Shown here piece by piece: positions 26,506 through 34,697 of a stretch of 64,000 nucleotides of DNA; position 1 is the stretch's first letter; each line of letters opens with the position of its first letter. The stretch lies in NCBI GenBank assembly GCA_036652735.1, contig JAVVVI010000002.1, positions 61,912 through 125,911 of the forward strand, read 5' to 3'. A program made the position numbers and the translations under genes. Under the pieces are notes generated by a model. The model made no database searches. It worked only from the letters and a program-made list of their open reading frames with translations, and had not been told where the DNA came from. This DNA is from JAGOGN01 sp036652735 (lineage in GTDB: Bacteria > Bacillota > Clostridia > Lachnospirales > Lachnospiraceae).

Positions 26506-27546
26506 ATGCAGGGATTAGATGAGAGAAAAATAAAAATATTAAATGCTATTATACGAGGTTATTTAGACTCCGGCGAGCCGGTGGGTTCAAGAACAATTTC
26601 AAAGATAGCAGATTTGAATTTAAGCTCGGCTACCATACGTAATGAAATGTCAGATTTGGAAGAATTAGGATATATTATCCAACCCCATACCTCAGCGGGA
26701 AGAATTCCTTCTGATATGGGATACCGGTTCTACGTGGATCATTTGATGCAGGAGAAGGATCGGGAAGTAACCGAGATGAAAGAATTTGTAATTGAAAAAA
26801 CCGGTAAAATGGAAAAAATGCTGCAGCAGGTTGTGAAGCTTCTTGCCAGCAATACCAATTATGCAACCATGATTACCGCACCAAGTGTATCCGGCAATAA
26901 GGTGAAATTCATACAATTATCCACAGTAGATGAAGAACAGATACTGGCAGTAATTGTAATGGAAGGAAATATTGTAAAGAATAAAATTATCGATATTAAT
27001 GAACCTTTGGATAATGAAACGTTATTAAAGCTTAACATATTACTGAATACAACTCTAAATGGGCTGACCCTGGAAGCAATTAATCTTGGAATGATTACTA
27101 AGATGAAGCAGCAGGCCGGAATTCACAGTGATATTGTAGGAAATGTTCTGGATGAAGTGTCAAAAGCGTTCCAGGAAGATGAGGATTTGGAAATCTATAC
27201 CAGCGGAACCACTAATTTGTTTAAATATCCGGAACTCAGTGGCTCGGACAGGGCGGGGGAACTAATCACAGCCTTTGAAGAAAAGCAGGAATTGGCAGAT
27301 CTGATTACAGATAAATTAACAGAAGAAAACCAAACCGGAATTCAGGTTTATATTGGTAATGAAACACCCAATTCAAAAATGAAAGACTGTAGTGTCGTTA
27401 CAGCTACGTATGAATTGGGCAATGGATTACAGACCACAATCGGCATTATCGGACCAAAGCGAATGGACTATGAAAATGTAATGGATAATTTAAAGACATT
27501 GCAAAATCAGTTGGACATCATATTTAAAAAACCGAAAGATAGTTAG
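26506..27546 (+). CDS. hrcA: HrcA heat-inducible transcription repressor
   Basis: 346 residues from ATG 26506, chosen because AAGGAG (26494-26499) is six bases upstream; the in-frame TTG 26491 has no site. It has an N-terminal winged helix (LDERKIKILNAIIRGYLDSG, then PVGSRTISK, SSATIRNEMSDLEELGYI) and the HTSAGRIPSDMGYRFYVD signature, followed by the GAF-like dimer domain. It represses CIRCE promoters and is kept active by GroEL. The likely regulon in this window is its own operon and htpG. Confidence 0.97.
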   Translation: MQGLDERKIKILNAIIRGYLDSGEPVGSRTISKIADLNLSSATIRNEMSDLEELGYIIQPHTSAGRIPSDMGYRFYVDHLMQEKDREVTEMKEFVIEKTGKMEKMLQQVVKLLASNTNYATMITAPSVSGNKVKFIQLSTVDEEQILAVIVMEGNIVKNKIIDINEPLDNETLLKLNILLNTTLNGLTLEAINLGMITKMKQQAGIHSDIVGNVLDEVSKAFQEDEDLEIYTSGTTNLFKYPELSGSDRAGELITAFEEKQELADLITDKLTEENQTGIQVYIGNETPNSKMKDCSVVTATYELGNGLQTTIGIIGPKRMDYENVMDNLKTLQNQLDIIFKKPKDS

Positions 27547-27563
27547 GAGAAAGGTGGCATAAA

Positions 27564-28226
27564 ATGGCGCAGGAGATGGAAACTATAAATTCAAATGAAA
27601 AGCAGGAACTTCCAATAGAAGAAACAACTGAGAAAACAGATGAAGTAGTGAAAACCAGAGAAATGGAAGATACCGGAGAAGAAGCAGCAGAAGAAGTTGT
27701 TTCGGAACAGGAAAAAGAGGAACTACAAAAAGAAGAGCCTGAAAAAAAAGGAACATTTAAGAAAAAAGAAAAAAAAGAAAAAAAGGATCGAAAAGATGAA
27801 CTGATTGCAGAACTCAATGACAGAGTGAAACGTCAGATGGCAGAGTTTGATAATTTTCGTAAACGAACAGAAAAAGAAAAAAGCCAGATGTTTGAGATTG
27901 GTGCCAAAAGCATTGTGGAAGCCATTCTTCCTGTAGTTGATAATTTTCAGCGTGGGTTGGCAACAGCAGCAACACCACAGCAAAAACAGGATCCCTTTGT
28001 AGAAGGAATGGATAAAACCTATAAACAGATGATGGTAGTATTAGAAGAAGTCGGAGTAAAAGCAATTGAAGCTGTAGGAAAAGAGTTTGATCCAAACCTC
28101 CATAATGCAGTAATGCATGTAGAAGATGAGGGCGCTGGTGAAAATATAGTAATTGAGGAATTTCAAAAAGGATATACCTATCGGGACACGGTTGTAAGAC
28201 ACAGTATGGTAAAAGTAGCTAATTAA
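27564..28226 (+). CDS. grpE: GrpE nucleotide exchange factor
   Basis: A 220-residue co-chaperone that releases ADP from DnaK. It has a long charged N-terminal tail (1-75, Glu/Lys rich, disordered or coiled), then the coiled coil with AEFDNFRKRTEKEK and the C-terminal beta domain with EFDPNLHNAVMHVED and VIEEFQKGYTYRDTVVRHSMVKVAN. An AAAGGTGG site precedes it. The acidic tail is longer than in Escherichia coli but common in clostridia. Confidence 0.97.
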   Translation: MAQEMETINSNEKQELPIEETTEKTDEVVKTREMEDTGEEAAEEVVSEQEKEELQKEEPEKKGTFKKKEKKEKKDRKDELIAELNDRVKRQMAEFDNFRKRTEKEKSQMFEIGAKSIVEAILPVVDNFQRGLATAATPQQKQDPFVEGMDKTYKQMMVVLEEVGVKAIEAVGKEFDPNLHNAVMHVEDEGAGENIVIEEFQKGYTYRDTVVRHSMVKVAN

Positions 28227-28263
28227 ATAAATATAGGAACTTTAATTTAGGAGGAAAAAAAAC

Positions 28264-30117
28264 ATGGGAAAAATTATTGGTATCGATTTAGGAACAACGA
28301 ATAGCTGTGTAGCAGTTATGGAAGGCGGAAAACCGGTTGTTGTTGCAAATACAGAGGGTGCAAGAACAACACCATCCATTGTAGCCTTTACAAAAACAGG
28401 AGAAAGATTGGTTGGAGAACCTGCAAAGCGTCAGGCAGTTACCAACTCAGAAAAAACGATTTCATCTATTAAAAGAGAGATGGGTACAGACACAAAGGAA
28501 ACCATTGACGGGAAAAAATATTCCCCACAGGAAATATCAGCAATGATACTTCAGAAATTAAAAACAGATGCAGAGAGTTATTTAGGAGAATCAGTAAGCG
28601 AAGCTGTTATTACAGTTCCTGCATATTTTAATGATGCACAGCGCCAGGCAACCAAAGATGCAGGAAAAATAGCCGGACTGGATGTAAAGCGTATTATTAA
28701 TGAACCTACAGCAGCTGCACTTGCATATGGATTGGATAATGAAAAAGAGCAGAAAATCATGGTTTATGATTTAGGCGGCGGAACATTTGACGTATCAATT
28801 ATTGAAATTGGTGAAGGAGTCATTGAAGTATTATCTACATCAGGAGATAACAAGCTTGGTGGAGATGATTTTGATAAAAAGGTAACGGACTGGATGCTTG
28901 CAGAATTTAAAAAATCAGATGGTGTGGATCTTTCTACCGACAAGATGGCATTACAAAGATTAAAAGAAGCAGCAGAGAAGGCAAAAAAAGAACTTTCAAG
29001 TGCAACAACTACAAATATTAATCTTCCATTTATTACAGCAACCAATGAAGGACCAAAACATTTTGACATTAACCTGACACGGGCAAAATTCGATGAACTT
29101 ACCCATGATTTGGTTGAGAGAACAGCACTTCCGGTACAGAATGCATTGAAAGACGCAGGAATTACAGCTTCTGAACTAGGTCAGGTATTGCTGGTAGGTG
29201 GTTCTACACGTATGCCATCTGTACAGGATAAAGTAAAAGTAATAACAGGGAAAGAGCCAAGTAAGACATTAAATCCAGATGAGTGTGTAGCAATTGGAGC
29301 ATCTGTTCAGGGTGGAAAGCTTGCAGGAGATGCAGGTGCAGGAGAAATACTTCTGTTAGATGTTACCCCACTTTCCTTATCCATTGAGACCATGGGCGGT
29401 GTTGCAACCAGACTGATTGAGAGAAATACTACGATTCCAACAAAGAAGAGCCAGATCTTCTCAACCGCAGCAGATAATCAGACAGCAGTTGATATTAATG
29501 TAGTACAGGGTGAGAGACAATTTGCAAGAGATAACAAATCCATGGGACAATTCAGATTAGATGGAATTCCACCAGCAAGAAGAGGGGTACCACAGATTGA
29601 GGTTACATTTGACATAGATGCCAATGGTATTGTTAATGTTTCTGCAAAGGATTTGGGAACAGGAAAAGAACAACATATTACAATTACAGCAGGTTCTAAT
29701 ATGTCTGATTCTGAAATTGATAAAGCAGTTAAGGAAGCAGCAGAGTTTGAAACACAGGATAAAAAGAGAAAAGATGCAATTGATACCAGAAATGATGCGG
29801 ATTCCTTTGTATTCCAGACACAAAAGGCTCTTGATGAAGTAGGAGCACAGATTGATCCTGCAGATAAATCAGCAGTTGAGACAGATCTTGCAGCGTTAAA
29901 GGCAATGGTTGAACAACATCCAAATGCAGAAGATATGACAGAAGATCAAGTTGGTGAAATGAAGGCGGCTAAAGAAAAATTAATGGAAGCTGCACAAAAA
30001 TTATTTGAAAAAGTATATGCTAATGCACAGGGAGCACAGGGTGCTCAAGGCGCAGGAGCAGAACAAAGTACAACACCGGAAGATGATGTAGTTGACGCAG
30101 ACTATAAAGAAGTATAA
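28264..30117 (+). CDS. dnaK: DnaK, Hsp70 chaperone
   Basis: A 617-residue Hsp70. The ATPase domain starts GKIIGIDLGTTNSCVAVMEG and has NEPTAAALAYGLD (about 145-157), VYDLGGGTFDVSI (about 165-177) and LLVGGSTRMPSVQ. The substrate domain has DVTPLSLSIETMGG and ERNTTIPTKKSQ, and the lid ends in the conserved EDDVVDADYKEV tail. It lacks the long insert of Gram-negative DnaK, as usual for Firmicutes. A GGAGG site precedes it. A strong hairpin separates it from dnaJ. Confidence 0.98.
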   Translation: MGKIIGIDLGTTNSCVAVMEGGKPVVVANTEGARTTPSIVAFTKTGERLVGEPAKRQAVTNSEKTISSIKREMGTDTKETIDGKKYSPQEISAMILQKLKTDAESYLGESVSEAVITVPAYFNDAQRQATKDAGKIAGLDVKRIINEPTAAALAYGLDNEKEQKIMVYDLGGGTFDVSIIEIGEGVIEVLSTSGDNKLGGDDFDKKVTDWMLAEFKKSDGVDLSTDKMALQRLKEAAEKAKKELSSATTTNINLPFITATNEGPKHFDINLTRAKFDELTHDLVERTALPVQNALKDAGITASELGQVLLVGGSTRMPSVQDKVKVITGKEPSKTLNPDECVAIGASVQGGKLAGDAGAGEILLLDVTPLSLSIETMGGVATRLIERNTTIPTKKSQIFSTAADNQTAVDINVVQGERQFARDNKSMGQFRLDGIPPARRGVPQIEVTFDIDANGIVNVSAKDLGTGKEQHITITAGSNMSDSEIDKAVKEAAEFETQDKKRKDAIDTRNDADSFVFQTQKALDEVGAQIDPADKSAVETDLAALKAMVEQHPNAEDMTEDQVGEMKAAKEKLMEAAQKLFEKVYANAQGAQGAQGAGAEQSTTPEDDVVDADYKEV

Positions 30118-30151
30118 ACTAGTAGAAGTTGACTCGAAAAAATAAAGGATG

Positions 30152-30184
30152 TTTAGGGTTGCCATAAACTATGGCAGCCCTAAA
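30152..30184 (+). other. Strong hairpin between dnaK and dnaJ
   Basis: A 15-base-pair stem (30152-30166 with 30170-30184, one T-G pair) and an AAC loop, without a T-run. It is more likely an RNA stability or processing element than a terminator, since dnaJ follows with no visible promoter. Confidence 0.7.
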
Positions 30185-30202
30185 TGTAAGAGGGAATAAG
30201 TT

Positions 30203-31354
30203 ATGGCAGAAGCAAAAAGGGACTATTATGAGGTTCTAGGAGTTGAACGCAGTGCAGATGATGCCACCATAAAAAAAGCATACAGACAGCTTGCTAAAAA
30301 ATATCATCCGGATATGAACCCAGGAGATGAAGCGGCAGAAAAGAAGTTTAAAGAGGCAAGTGAAGCGTATGCAATCTTAAGTGATTCTGATAAACGAAGA
30401 CAATATGATCAGTTTGGTCATGCGGCATTTGACGGTGGAGCAGGCGGAGCAGGCGGATTTGATTTTAATAATATGGATATGGGAGATATCTTTGGAGATA
30501 TCTTTGGGGATTTATTTGGCGGAAGCAGATCGAGATCCAGCAATGGACCAATGAAGGGTTCAAACATACGAACCAGTGTTAGAACTACATTTGAAGAGGC
30601 TGTTTTTGGTTGCGAAAAAGAAGTTGAAATGATTATTAAAGATGAATGCAGTACTTGTCATGGAACAGGAGCAAAGGCAGGAACAAGACCTGAGACCTGT
30701 TCGAAGTGTGGTGGTAAGGGAAAGGTTATGTATACCCAGCAGTCATTATTTGGTATGGTTCAGAATGTGCAGGCTTGTCCGGATTGTAATGGTACCGGAA
30801 AAATAGTTAGAGAAAAATGTTCGGATTGCAGAGGAACCGGTTATACATCCAGCAAAAAGAAAATCAAAGTAAGTATTCCGGCGGGAATTGATGCAGGACA
30901 AAGTGTAAGAATAAGAGATAAGGGTGAACCGGGAATAAATGGCGGACCAAGAGGTGATCTGCTGGTAGAGGTTGTTGTATCCAGACATCCAATCTTTCAG
31001 CGTCAGGATATGAATTTGTATTCAACAGTAGCCATGACGTTTGGGCAGTCAGCCTTAGGTGGTGAACTTAGAATCAATACAATTGATGGTGACATTTTAT
31101 ATGAAGTGAAGCCTGGAACCCAGACGGATACTAAAATTCGTTTAAAGGGGAAGGGAGTTCCATCTCTGAGAAATACAGGGGTCAGGGGCGACCATTATGT
31201 GACCTTGGTGGTTCAGGTTCCAACCGGATTAAGTCTGGAAGCAAAAGAAGCGTTACGAAAGTTTGATGCAGAAACAGGAAATTCCCTTCAGACAACTGTA
31301 AAGCCTGAGGCAGCACCGGATAAAGATAAACACAAAAAAAAGAAATTTCATTAA
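30203..31354 (+). CDS. dnaJ: DnaJ, Hsp40 co-chaperone
   Basis: A 383-residue type I Hsp40. The J-domain has the HPD motif at His35-Asp37, followed by a Gly/Phe-rich linker (about 75-115) and four zinc-binding CxxCxGxG repeats (about 149-213: CSTCHGTG, CSKCGGKG, CPDCNGTG, CSDCRGTG). The C-terminal substrate domain ends in a Lys-rich tail. It stimulates DnaK ATPase and delivers substrates. Last gene of the heat-shock operon here, followed by a terminator. Confidence 0.98.
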   Translation: MAEAKRDYYEVLGVERSADDATIKKAYRQLAKKYHPDMNPGDEAAEKKFKEASEAYAILSDSDKRRQYDQFGHAAFDGGAGGAGGFDFNNMDMGDIFGDIFGDLFGGSRSRSSNGPMKGSNIRTSVRTTFEEAVFGCEKEVEMIIKDECSTCHGTGAKAGTRPETCSKCGGKGKVMYTQQSLFGMVQNVQACPDCNGTGKIVREKCSDCRGTGYTSSKKKIKVSIPAGIDAGQSVRIRDKGEPGINGGPRGDLLVEVVVSRHPIFQRQDMNLYSTVAMTFGQSALGGELRINTIDGDILYEVKPGTQTDTKIRLKGKGVPSLRNTGVRGDHYVTLVVQVPTGLSLEAKEALRKFDAETGNSLQTTVKPEAAPDKDKHKKKKFH

Positions 31355-31370
31355 ATTAATAAAAAAGAGG

Positions 31371-31413
31371 AACCCTATGTGAGTTTGGAAAATTCATATG
31401 GGGTTATTTTTTT
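31371..31413 (+). terminator. Terminator after dnaJ
   Basis: A 12-base-pair stem with two G-U pairs (31371-31382 with 31394-31405), then A and seven T residues (31406-31413). Confidence 0.85.
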
Positions 31414-31450
31414 ACACAGAAAGAAATTTCTAAAAAAATTAAAATAACTA

Positions 31451-31479
31451 TTGCAATTATCGCGATAACATGATATTAT
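31451..31479 (+). promoter_or_regulatory. Promoter of the grd-like operon with operator palindrome in the spacer
   Basis: TTGCAA (31451-31456), a 17-base spacer and TATTAT (31474-31479) with an upstream TGA (extended -10). The perfect 12-base palindrome TTATCGCGATAA fills 31457-31468, directly behind the -35 box. A protein bound there would cover the RNA polymerase spacer, the position of a strong repressor site. Confidence 0.75.
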
Positions 31480-31551
31480 ATAAAAAATGAATAAATTGTA
31501 AACAAACATTTTACGAAACACAGGTACAACATTTATTTTTTTAATCAAATG

Positions 31552-31563
31552 TTATCACGATAA
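31552..31563. promoter_or_regulatory. Second copy of the TTATCNCGATAA palindrome
   Basis: TTATCACGATAA, one mismatch from the perfect palindrome, just before the AAAGGAGG ribosome site of the grdX-like gene. It shares ATG on its 5' side with the copy at 31982. Confidence 0.6.
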
Positions 31564-31579
31564 GAAAGGAGGAAGAGCA

Positions 31580-31993
31580 ATGAATACAGCCAGGAAAATT
31601 TTGATTATTACAAACAACAGTCGTGTAGTTGAAAAATTTAATTATGCAACAGAGGTGTTGGTGGCAGACACTTATGAGGGTGTGCTTTTAGCAGCAAGAG
31701 ATTATGTTCATAGAGGATATTTATTGGTAACACATCCACTGGCAGGGAGTTTAAAGCCGAATCAGACGCCGTTTCGAACGATTTTCCTGGAGAGAACAGC
31801 AGATGGAAAATTAGATATCAGCAGTGTGTTAATGATGGAATCGGCAATAGAGACGTTTCAAAAATTTATGGAAATCAAACCATGTCCCCAGTATAATGCT
31901 AAGGTAAAAGAGGATTTTAAAACAGTTGATTTGTCATTGGCAGAAAATGCAATTGCTGGGAAAAATTTTTTTACCGGAATGTTATCGCGATAA
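31580..31993 (+). CDS. GrdX-like protein
   Basis: A 137-residue soluble protein. It resembles the GrdX family found at the front of glycine/sarcosine/betaine reductase operons: IITNNSRVVEKFN near the start and LLVTHPLAGSLKPNQTPFRT at about 53-72, with no membrane segment. The assignment rests on recall of the family pattern plus position directly upstream of grdE and grdB. The GrdX role is unknown. The stop codon is part of a third copy of the TTATCGCGATAA palindrome (31982-31993), so the last codons TTA TCG CGA TAA are the operator-like site itself. Confidence 0.65.
   Translation: MNTARKILIITNNSRVVEKFNYATEVLVADTYEGVLLAARDYVHRGYLLVTHPLAGSLKPNQTPFRTIFLERTADGKLDISSVLMMESAIETFQKFMEIKPCPQYNAKVKEDFKTVDLSLAENAIAGKNFFTGMLSR
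31982..31993. promoter_or_regulatory. Third copy of the TTATCGCGATAA palindrome, overlapping the stop codon
   Basis: Exact copy of the promoter-spacer palindrome, ending on the TAA of the grdX-like gene and lying about 70 bases before grdE. I saw no further copies in the window by eye. Confidence 0.6.
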
Positions 31994-32062
31994 AGAAATT
32001 TGAATATGAGAACAAAATGTTAACATAATTAGTAGAGCAAATCAATTAAGGAGGAAAACAAT

Positions 32063-33349
32063 TTGAAACTAGAATTAGGACGAATTTTTATTAAGGATTT
32101 ACAGTTTGGAGATGCAACAGCAGTGAAGAACGGTGTTCTTACTGTATGTAAGCAGGAAGTAGAGAAGGTGGTTCTTGAAGATGAGAGAATTATCAGTGTA
32201 AAGATCGAAATTGCAAAACCGGGAGACTCTACCAGAATTACTCCGGTGAAGGATGTAATTGAACCAAGAGTGAAAGTTAACGGCGGTGGAACCATGTTCC
32301 CTGGAATTATGGGAAAAGTTGCACAGGTAGGAAGCGGAAGAACACATGCATTAGTTGGTTCCAACGTTGTAACTTGTGGAAAGATTGTTGGTTTTCAGGA
32401 AGGTGTTATTGATATGAGTGGACCGGCAGCTGATTATTGTCCATTTTCAAAAACATTTAATCTCTGTGTGGTAGTAGAACCAAAAGAAGGATTAGAGACG
32501 CATTCTTATGAAGAAGCAGCAAGACTTGCAGGCTTACGCGTTGGTGTATATATTGGTAAAGCAGGAAAAGATGTTGAGCCGGATGAAATCGTAACTTATG
32601 AGACCAAACCTTTACAGGAGCAAATTGCACAGTATCCGAATTTACCAAAGATTGGATATATACATATGCTTCAGTCTCAGGGACTGTTACACGATACCTA
32701 CTATTATGGCGTAGATGCAAAACAGTTTATTCCTACTTTTATGTATCCAACAGAAATTATGGATGGCGCAATTGTAAGTGGAAACTGTGTGGCTCCTTGT
32801 GATAAGGTAACAACATTCCATCATTTGAACAATCCTGTCATTGAAGATTTATATAAACGTCATGGAAAAGACCTGAACTTTATGGGCGTAATTCTAACCA
32901 ATGAAAACGTATTCCTTATGGATAAAGAACGCTGTTCAGATATGGTAGCTAAACTTGCAGAATTCTTGGGCTTAGATGGAGTTATTATTACAGAAGAGGG
33001 ATATGGTAATCCGGATACTGATTTAATGATGAATTGCAAAAAGGTTACAAATAAAGGAACAAAAGTTGTCCTTATTACAGATGAGTTCCCTGGAAAAGAC
33101 GGAAAATCCCAGTCCTTGGCTGATGCAGTGGATGAAGCAGATGCATTGGTATCCTGTGGACAAGGAAATGCAATGTTACATTTCCCGGCAATGGACAAGG
33201 TAATTGGTATGACAGATTATATTGAATCACAAATTGGCGGCAGCTCAGGCTGTATAGCAAAAGATGGCAGCTTTGACGCAGAACTTCAGATTATTATTGC
33301 ATCAACAATTGCAAATGGCTACAACCATTTGGCAGCAAAAGGATATTAG
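32063..33349 (+). CDS. grdE: GrdE, glycine/sarcosine/betaine reductase component B, alpha/beta proprotein
   Basis: 428 residues, normal length for the family. GrdE proteins are made as a proprotein that cleaves itself before a cysteine, which becomes the pyruvoyl group that binds the amino-acid substrate. The cleavage motif is present as SGNCVAPCDK with Cys242. It starts at TTG 32063 behind AAGGAGG. It is 12 bases ahead of the selenoprotein subunit gene, and the pair would make substrate-specific protein B. Glycine, sarcosine and betaine versions cannot be told apart here. PrdA of proline reductase is related, but length and partner favour Grd. Confidence 0.9.
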   Translation: MKLELGRIFIKDLQFGDATAVKNGVLTVCKQEVEKVVLEDERIISVKIEIAKPGDSTRITPVKDVIEPRVKVNGGGTMFPGIMGKVAQVGSGRTHALVGSNVVTCGKIVGFQEGVIDMSGPAADYCPFSKTFNLCVVVEPKEGLETHSYEEAARLAGLRVGVYIGKAGKDVEPDEIVTYETKPLQEQIAQYPNLPKIGYIHMLQSQGLLHDTYYYGVDAKQFIPTFMYPTEIMDGAIVSGNCVAPCDKVTTFHHLNNPVIEDLYKRHGKDLNFMGVILTNENVFLMDKERCSDMVAKLAEFLGLDGVIITEEGYGNPDTDLMMNCKKVTNKGTKVVLITDEFPGKDGKSQSLADAVDEADALVSCGQGNAMLHFPAMDKVIGMTDYIESQIGGSSGCIAKDGSFDAELQIIIASTIANGYNHLAAKGY

Positions 33350-33361
33350 GAGGGAGATAAG

Positions 33362-34669
33362 ATGGAAAAAATTAAAATTGTACATTATATTAACCAGTTC
33401 TTCGGTGGAATTGGCGGAGAAGATAAAGCTGATATGCAGCCGGAATTAAGAGAAGGAACAGTGGGACCGGGTGCAGCTATTCAGGCAGGACTTGGTGATG
33501 AATATGAAATCGTTGCAACGGTTATTTGTGGAGATAACTTCTTTGGTGAGCATATTGAGGAAGCGAAAAATCAAATAATTGAAATGATTAAAAAGTATCA
33601 GCCACAATTATTTATTGCTGGACCGGCATTTAATGCAGGACGTTACGGTGTGGCTTGTGGAACAATTGCAAAAGCAGTAGAACATGAATTGAATATCCCT
33701 GTTATTACCGGAATGTACCCGGAAAATCCGGGAGTAGATATGTTCCGCAAGGATTTGATTGTTGTTGAAACACCAATCTCAGCTGCTGGAATGAAAAAAG
33801 TAATTCCGGTTATGACAACGTTAATTAAAAAGCTTGCAAACGGAGAAGAGATTTTAGGACCGGTTGAAGAAGGCTATTTAGAGCGTGGAATTCGTGTGAA
33901 TTATTTCAATGAGAGCAGAGGATCAGAGCGTGCAGTTGAGCTATTGGTTAAAAAATGCAATGGGGAAGAATATGCAACAGAATATCCAATGCCTGTATTT
34001 GACCGTGTAGCACCAAACCCTCCGGTAGCAGATATTACTAAGGTTAAAATTGCAATTGTTACTTCCGGCGGAATTGTTCCACAGGGAAATCCGGATCATA
34101 TTGAATCTTCCAGTGCAACAAAATATGGAATTTATGATATTACAGGAATGGATACCATGAAAAAAGAGGACTTTATGACTGTCCATGGTGGATATGATCG
34201 TGCCTTTGTTCTGGAAAATCCAAATCTTGTTATTCCACTTGATGTATTACGTGAAAAGGAAAAAAATGGAGAAATTGGTGAATTAGCAAATTACTTCATT
34301 ACAACAACTGGAACCGGTACATCTACAGGAAATGCAAAAGGCTTTGGAGAATCATTCAGCAAGAAATTACTGGAAGATGGCATAGGAGCAGTTATACTTA
34401 CTTCTACGTGAGGGACCTGCACACGTTGCGGCGCAACGATGGTAAAAGAAATTGAACGTGTAGGAATTCCGGTTGTTCATATGGCAACAGTAGTACCAAT
34501 TTCATTAACAATTGGTGCCAATAGAATTGTTCCAGCAGTTGGTATCCCATACCCACTTGGCAATCCTTTATTAGGTGAAGTGGAAAGTAAAAAAATCAGA
34601 GTTAAATTAGTAAATAAAGCATTAGAAGCACTGCAGACCCCAATTACAGAGCAGACTGTTTTTGAATAA
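33362..34669 (+). CDS. grdB: GrdB-type selenoprotein, reductase component B gamma subunit (in-frame UGA = selenocysteine)
   Basis: 435 residues when the UGA at 34409-34411 is read as selenocysteine at position 350. The frame continues without any shift to TAA at 34669, giving the family's usual length. Around it the protein reads LTST-U-GTCTRCGATM, the conserved Sec-x-x-Cys-x-x-Cys site of GrdB. A hairpin sits 12 bases after the UGA. The subunit attacks the Schiff-base substrate formed on GrdE and passes a carboxymethyl group to the GrdA selenoprotein, which is not in this window. GrdF (sarcosine) and GrdI (betaine) are equally possible. Automatic callers would split this gene in two (33362-34411 and 34439-34669). 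Confidence 0.92.
34409..34441 (+). promoter_or_regulatory. Candidate bacterial SECIS element
   Basis: The UGA codon (34409-34411) is followed after 12 bases by stem CGTTGC/GCAACG (34424-34429 with 34433-34438) and a GGC loop; ACC and GGT can extend the outer part. Spacing and a G at the loop start fit SelB-binding bacterial elements. Confidence 0.65.
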
Positions 34670-34697
34670 ACACAGGAGAAAAGAGGGGAAACAGTAA

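Noticed and set aside
34409..34411. UGA as a true stop or a pseudogene break in grdB
   Set aside because: The frame continues with no shift and full homology, the residue is the known selenocysteine position, and a SECIS-like hairpin follows.
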